This document shows, in pieces, positions 57,494 to 64,000 of a stretch of 64,000 bases of DNA (positions within the stretch are counted from its first letter, which is position 1; each line of letters begins with the position of its first letter). The notes under the pieces were generated by a model that did not search any database, was not told the DNA's origin, and worked only from the letters and a program-made list of their open reading frames with translations. Source of the stretch: Massariosphaeria phaeospora. Its lineage: Eukaryota > Ascomycota > Dothideomycetes > Pleosporales. The DNA is taken from NCBI GenBank assembly GCA_011032825.1, contig JAADJZ010000018.1, positions 124,001 to 188,000 on the forward strand. Direction: 5' to 3'. A program made the translations under genes and the position numbers.

Positions 57494-58075
57494 TGCCAGT
57501 TTAACGTGGGGCGCGGAGGGGTGAGGGGTTCGAAGAGGGGTCGGACGGTGGTCGGTCAGGGAGGGGCTCTTCGGTGGTGGGTATACGCAATGTAGCTTGT
57601 TGAGCGTGAAGCGCTTATAACTGAAGAAGTTGAAGACATTATGGCGAAGATATGCGGTATATGGACTGTGTGGTTCGGCCGATGATGGGACAATGATCGC
57701 TTGGCCGACGAGGAGATGGCTCGGGGTATTGCGGTCCGAGCGCACGTCCCAGCAGTTCATTGTCAGGTCTCATGATCGACATCCTCTTCGAAACGTCCTT
57801 CCCAACACCACACCAGCGCTTGTGTGTTCCAACGATGCCAGCTAGTCCAGGACAATCAAGATGAAACTATGCGACATGCCATGCTCCTACAATGTTCACC
57901 GAACACTAGCAGGGAGGGTTGTTTGAATGAACAACGCCTGCTATCAGTCTGTTCAGCACTACCTGCGCCCCTCCTACCAATTCTCTGGTCACTGAACCCT
58001 GCGGGCGGCTGACAAGCAATACAGTGTTATCCCAATGCTACTTTATTATACTCGTCCGAGCCCAGAACACACCTT
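57494..58075. other. intergenic, LRA1 promoter region
   Basis: A 582-bp spacer between LRA2 and LRA1, both on the minus strand. No regulator sites could be named. Confidence 0.55.
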
Positions 58076-59376
58076 TCAATCCTCACCAATCCCCTCAATC
58101 CCATAAACCTCGCACCCCGCCCTCCACCACACCGCCTCCCCATCTACGTCCCCACCCGCCTCCCTCCTCCTCCCCACCAACCCCTCCACAACCCTCACCC
58201 ACAGCCCCCAATTCGCGCTCTCCCCCACCGGCCCCCCAACATCACACACGGGCCAATCACTCCCAAACAGCACTCTGCTGCCAAACGCATCGAACACGCG
58301 ATCGACATACGGCTGCAGCGCGTCGAGCAGTTCGGGCACCGAGGCCGGTGTGCGCGCGGGCGCGAACTCGTTGAAGCTGCCGGACAGCTTCATGTAGACG
58401 GCGGGGTCGCGGCCCAGGCGTGTGAGTGCGGTGTTCCAGCGCGAGAGGGAGGGAGAGGGAGAGGGCCAGGTGGTGAGGGAGGGTTTGCAGAGGTGGTCTG
58501 TGGGAGGAGGGGTTAGTGGGTTGTTTTTGGCTGTCGAGCTGGAGGTGCCTGCGATGGAAGTACACTGCGATAGCGTGGTACGCGCAGGTCGAGGGACGGT
58601 GGACAAAAGCACGAACGAAACAAAACAGACCAATACTCACTCAACACAAACCTCACTCTCCCCTCCCTGCCCTCCCCCTCCAACACCCTCACCCTCTCCA
58701 CCATCCCCACAACCGCCTCAACCTGCTCCACCCCATCCCTATTCGCATCAACCCCGACATCAAACGCCCACCCCCTTACCCCCCTCCCCTCCCTCAACCT
58801 CAGCAAATTCCTCTCCCACGCCTCCGTCCCCACCACGCTCGCAACCTCATCCCTCCCCCGTCCCCCCTGCAGCAAATACCGAAACCCCACCACCCTCGCC
58901 CACAGCCGCTTCCCCGCCACCTCCTCCGCCACCTTTAGATACGCGTCAAACAGCTCGCACGGCAGCCTGAACGGCGCCCACACCACACACCCAACCATGC
59001 GGTCGCCATCGCCGGCCGCGAAGCCATCGCCATCCTCCGGCGCGCCCTCTACAACGCGCCGCAAGAACCGGAGCTCTTCCAGCGGCGCATGTGCCCACGC
59101 GCGCAGCTTGCTGGCTTTCACGTCTGCTGGATCGGCGGCTAGGATGTCGGGCGCGGGCGTACGCAGCCACCGGTCTGTCTCGACGTATACGAACGGCGGC
59201 GCGCGAGTGAACGCGCCTGAGCCTGAGCCTGAGCCAGAGACAGAGGCGGCTGCGTCGTAGTCGGCGATGCCGTGGCGCCGGGCAAGGACGTGGCCCGGTG
59301 TCATCCATTGATGCAGTGGTATCGAAGTGCTGGGCCAGAGGTGGATGTGGCTATCGAGGATGTGGCATGGCGACAT
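58076..59376 (-). CDS. LRA2: amidohydrolase-2 family, probable L-rhamnono-gamma-lactonase
   Basis: Predicted exons are 59376-58641 and 58497-58076 (143-bp intron), giving 385 residues. The metal-site motif DSHIHLWP opens the protein, and the join gives FVLNHLCKP, with the His expected after strand 6; FGSDWPVCD near the C terminus carries the last Asp. In fungi the lactonase of the rhamnose pathway belongs to this amidohydrolase family, and the adjacent rhamnose dehydrogenase makes that the likely role. A Ser-Gly repeat (SGSGSGSG, near residue 50) is unusual. The coding strand is strongly G-rich in its second half. Confidence 0.82.
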
Positions 59377-62300
59377 GGTGGGTGGATGCCGCTGTGCTGA
59401 TTGGGATGCGTGATCTCAGGATTTGGGTCCGGGGAGGATGGTGTCTTGCTGAACATCTAGAGCCTTGACGATAGCGAGAATACGTGAGTAGCAGAGCCAG
59501 ACGGCTGTGTGGAGTTTCGGTTATGGGATAAGTGGTGCAAGATGCACACTTCGGCTCTGCGGGCGAAAGCACCCCGAGTATAAACCCGTGCTCTCCTGCA
59601 AACGCGGACGCCCCTCTACTACAACTTCCCGCGCTGCCGTGTAACCAGAACTTAAAACGCGAAAGCAGAGCGTGAAACGTCTGACACGATACGCAATTCC
59701 GTCACATTGCAGCTCACTGTAGTCTGCAGCGATGACGTGTCCATGGAGTAACAAGTCAGCGTTCAAGGCGGATAAACTCCCGTGCAAATCTTAACACTCG
59801 TAAGATATACAACAAGGGCTGCATGACCCCTGGCTTGATATCAGACCCGTCCGTTTGGTAACGCCAGATTTCGATCCTGAGCTATTTCTGTACAAAAGGA
59901 AAAAAAACTTTGGACATAGATTAGATTAGATTAGATTCAAGAACTCGCAAGGACTGCTGGGTTAGTTATCGATCTAAACATTGTGGCGGCTAAACCCTAA
60001 GGGTGATGACGTGTCGCGAGTAAACTTGAAACTATCTGTAACTGCTCGCAGGGGAGCGCAGTTAGATAGTCGGCGTATGTAGGCCTGATAAGGTTGATGG
60101 CAGATGCGAGATTGGAGCTCTGGGCGACTCTCCTGTCTAGCACTTAGCAAATATTGCAGGTTTATACGGCAGTCCACCAGCCGCTGGATATTGCATGGAT
60201 GATGACCGAGAACGTGATCGGCACTAGCACATGGCGAAGTACCAAGTACACTACGTCGTCTTAGACACTTAATTTGCTTTCTGAGTGATGTAATCTAGGG
60301 CGGGAGAAAGCAGGGCAACACAAAGCGAACAAGGGCCCCTGTCATGAGGGTATTGACTGCTGCGCCCCTATATGCGAACAGAATCTACCATGCCCTTTAC
60401 GGTTAAAGTGAAGCTTGCCGGTGCCAACATAACCTCGATTGTAGATACCGTATCGCCGTATGTACGTATCGGAATGCCTGAAATACTACAAAATTATTAG
60501 CCGTTAGTTGAGAATCAGCTTATGACACCCTCTAGGGCGGAGTAGGGAAGGCCTCGATTCTCCACATCGGCGTCTAAGTTATTGATGCCGAGGAGATGAT
60601 GGTTAACGCAGGGATATGGGTACTCAAAGGTCGAAGTACGCGACCCTTAGTGATTGCCACAGGCCTCGACTGCGACCGGCTTGATATGGTAGTTAGTGCC
60701 ACCTAGGTCAGTGCATCCGCCCGAGCTACATGTCCTTATCCATGAAGGTGTATCACTTCACACTTACCGACATAGTAAGATCGTGCACTTCTATAGTGCT
60801 TGGCAGGGTGGGCGCTCGGTGCCGTAAAAGTAATTTCGTCATACTGGAGATGATCTGTAGCAGGGGTCAAGCTTGTATATTCGACCGATCGATCCTGCAC
60901 ACACCGTCTGTGTAGTATCGTGAGAACTAGTTCCGTCCGTTTAGTTCCAGGGTAGTGTGTACCTCGTGCACCAATACCATCCGATTCCGGGCACGAACGG
61001 CGAACAGCAGATGTCCTACTATGCATCATCGGGATAGATTAGTGTTGACGGCGACGGTTGTTGTGGCGACGCCGTCATTAGAACCAATCGAAAGGCTAAC
61101 AGAGCGACTTGTGATTAGTATATGTAGCTGCTTCGTCCGGCTCAGCTATGCACCTAGTGCATTCGTAAAGAGCGGGGATCTGACGGGCGCTGCGCCAACC
61201 GGTTCTCTGAACGCCAGGTATCTTTGGAATGGTTTGCACATCGATGCACTCTGCAGTCTTTGTGGTTAGTCGATCATAGTAAGCTAAGAACGATCTATAC
61301 CCAAGTACGCAGGGTTCTTATCGGATTCTATCACCCACATGGCTAGAGTCGACATCAACGGATTTTGAAGTTTGGGGCAACGGTTCCTTCATGCGGCTAT
61401 ATGGCTGCAAAATGAGCGATATACTGCCGCAAGTGCTAATGTTGCTAAATGTTGCTAAATTGCATATCGATAGATGCAGTTTCGGAGTCCCTCGGGCTTG
61501 AGGACCGTTGTTCATATCGATTGTGAGGAACGGTAGATCCACTCTATGTGGAACTAGAGATTTTAGTACTTGTAGCACTACCATCCGCCTCTGAATCCTC
61601 CAGGACATGAGCTGCTACTTTTGAACATCAAGACATGAAGTCTGGACAAGCCTGTGCTAATTTCCACATAAAGTAACCGTTGCGGCTGAATGAGGGATAT
61701 TGCATGGACACGAGCTGCTAAATTCGAAAGTTGTACCACGTGGAAAGGCGGATGATGACGGGTCAGTGGGTCGTGGGGGTCCAGTGTTGCACTCTGAAGC
61801 GGGCGAGTAGAAATTATTTCCGAGAAGGTTCGGTTTGTTTGGTCTCGGCTCAGGGTGCACCGGCAAACAGGTTCAATGGCCGGCGTGGGGACGGTAAAGG
61901 TTCCATGGACCACATACGAGGTAGAACGGTATTTGGTTGTTGGATCAACTAGTGGATGGTAACCTGGGACTCGGTGGCTCGTGTCTTCTGTCTTCAACTT
62001 CAACTTCTTAGAGTACTAGCGAGATGGTGGATTGATGCTCTGGTGTCTCTTGCAAATGTGACCCGACGTAAAGATAGTATGACTGAGTAGTTAGATCTGA
62101 AGATGTCCAGCTGAAGATGTCCAGGCAAAGGACTCCAGCTGACGCTCTGAGTAAACTGTATCTTATCAAGCCGGAGCGTAATGATACATGGCGGAAATGT
62201 GAAAATACGTAGAGACTTGAGGTGTGACTAGAGCATCATTGGCCAGAAATTAGCACAATCCAGATTGAAAGACAAAGAAGACCAATTTCAAGAACACTGG

Positions 62301-64000
62301 TAACGGTTCAACGCAAAGAATCCGTATCAGACCTTCAGAAGTGTCCGAGATGTCTTCACCGCCGCTAGAGCAAGGACACATATGCAGCCAAGATAAGGCC
62401 TGGGATATTGACTTACACATAGTAATGATGAATATGAATCATGTGCAATCAGGAACCATGAAGCCAAACGGAGAAATTGAAAATAGTCTCCGCATCACGC
62501 ATTAGGCGAGCATTTCCATGTGCATGAAAAGAATCCTAGAGTGAAAAGGCGGTGGGAAACGAAATATCTGCGCGGACCCAGCAGCATGGCATCCAGTGAG
62601 CGATCGGTGAGCAAGAAAAATGAATGTTTGCGGTGCTATCGGCACGCAGAAATTGAATCCGTTTGTGGGAGGTGCGGTAACTTCTTGTGCCAGTGGTCCC
62701 ATCGAGGTACATGAGCGGATGTATGTATTGGCGCTCTCGTAAAGCAATATACGGATCCGCACCAACAAACGAGCGTCGATTCCTTCCGGCGTGCGTTGTC
62801 CTGAGAGTGGCGCTGGCTTTCCTGCATTAGTTCCTGCAAGAACTCATTTCCGAAAGAAAGCCTCTTTCTACACTCTCCCATGCTCCGAGCCGTAAGTGGT
62901 ATCCTAACACGACTCTAACAAGGTTAACGGTATCTCTTCCACCTCTATACAGTCGTGCGATACGCAGTTCGACAAGGTGTGCTCATGGTTGGACTCGGAA
63001 CGAATTCATCACGATGGTGGCATCTGCATCGTTGAAGCGTCTGTACTCCCCGCAGCTGTTTGATTGAAGTCGAGGTACCACGTACGAAGGATGCCGCTGC
63101 GTTGTCATTGGATTCGCTAACGCTGCAGGCGGCACGCGATGGTGTTGTGACGGGCCTCCAACACAGTCTGCCTGCATCCTGTCGTGTCGGGGCTCCGGGT
63201 GGGCGAATGCTGCATGCAGTCGATGTTGCCTCCGCAGCGTCTTGTGCATTTCTCGCCGCCACACGATGCGGCGCGAAGTTGATGGCTGCACAGCACCAGA
63301 CCGGGACAGACGATGACGGAGCGACGAGGACTGGGCATGCCGGGCACGGTGGTGGCACCAGTCCGGCGCACGAGCGCAGAGCTGCTGGCTTGCGGGAGCG
63401 GGAGATGACGGGCATAAGGTTCTGGGAAAGGGTCTATGTCTCTTCTGTTTCCGACCGCGTGCGTCCGGCTTCGCAGCAGGTCGGAGGGCCTAGACAGGTC
63501 CCGGCGGGGCTCCACAAAGCGACAGATGTTGGCGCTGTCAGCCATCGCTGGCGGAGGAGGTTGTGCTCATTATTGTGTTTGAATGGCGCCGCAACAGGTG
63601 CGGCGTGTGCGGCGTTGGTTGGAACGCAGCTGGAGGAGAGTGGGAGAGAGTGCTAGGTGGTACGGGGCCGTCCCACGCACGGCCTCAGGCCCTCACAGGC
63701 CCAGCGCCATCGGCTTCCGCTACGACCTGCACCTGTGCGCCATCGTGGCATCGACACTGGGACCGGGGCCGCAAAACCACGCAGCCGCTCCGCTGTTGGT
63801 GTGTGTTTCCCTTGATCGGTGGGCCAGGCGGCCAAGCCAGGGTGGAGGCGGGCGGCGAGCTGGGAAACGGGCAGTGGGCGGGCAGATGGGTGGACGTCCC
63901 GACTCCTGAAGGCTTGAGGTCGTGGACGGCGTGCAGCAACGAGCATGGGGAAAGCACCTGCCAGAATCGAGTGACGGCTGCTTTCGGCAAAACGGTGCCT
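59377..64000. other. gene-free right flank
   Basis: No gene seen in 4.6 kb. Small features are (ATTAG)4 at about 59918-59937, a duplicated GTTGCTAAAT at 61440-61460 and a duplicated GAAGATGTCCAG at about 62098-62125. The last kilobase is GC-rich with open frames on both strands (e.g. 63060-63656 plus, 63415-62945 minus) but no recognisable protein. A gene extending past the right edge cannot be excluded. Confidence 0.55.
59918..59937. repeat. (ATTAG)4 repeat
   Basis: Four tandem ATTAG units right after an A-run; no function visible. Confidence 0.85.

Noticed and set aside
63060..63656. 198-residue open frame near the right edge
   Set aside because: Opposing frames of similar size overlap it and I recognise no domain; it could be the edge of a gene but is not supportable.

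Overview
The window is nuclear DNA of a filamentous ascomycete (Pezizomycotina; Dothideomycetes is my best guess from gene content, which is inference). The genes have introns mostly of 46-60 bp with GT...AG ends. Neighbours lie on either strand, with UTR-like spacers and no operons. I rebuilt the exon joins by hand from reading-frame continuity and family conservation, so they are predictions. I found 22 protein genes and one kinase pseudogene, but no rRNA, tRNA, CRISPR array or intact transposon.

Layout. 1-3.6 kb: gene-free, perhaps with an unidentified decayed coding stretch. 3.6-6.8 kb: a spherulin-4 glycoside hydrolase (Sph3-like) divergent from a UDP-sugar 4-epimerase (Uge3-like); these are two of the five galactosaminogalactan genes clustered in Aspergillus fumigatus. 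8.6-17.6 kb: a two-helix membrane protein with PPxY motifs, the U5 snRNP WD40 protein, TRAPP subunit Bet3, and a LisH-domain SomA-like regulator. 20.1-30.5 kb: an accessory, metabolic stretch with an alpha/beta hydrolase, a P450, an EthD protein, an HPP membrane protein, a second P450 and a beta-lactamase-like serine hydrolase. 31.4-44.1 kb: core genes RAD1, OST5, GCN5 and TOA1, then a bZIP factor and a PAF acetylhydrolase-like lipase. 45.2-47.2 kb: a broken protein kinase/zinc-finger gene. 47.3-53.1 kb: UBA4 and a HET-domain protein. 55.6-59.4 kb: SLX9, then two L-rhamnose catabolic genes (LRA1, LRA2) head to tail. 59.4-64 kb: gene-free.

Genes that probably work together: the spherulin/epimerase pair (make and trim a galactosamine-containing exopolysaccharide), the LRA1/LRA2 pair (L-rhamnose to L-rhamnonate), and possibly the hydrolase/P450/EthD group (a small oxidative pathway with no backbone enzyme in view). 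Housekeeping genes share short divergent promoters (SNRNP40/BET3, OST5/GCN5).

Unusual gene structures include a 9-nt micro-exon in BET3, a first coding exon of SLX9 that is only the ATG, an 18-nt first exon in TOA1, and two introns that are multiples of three with no stop codon.
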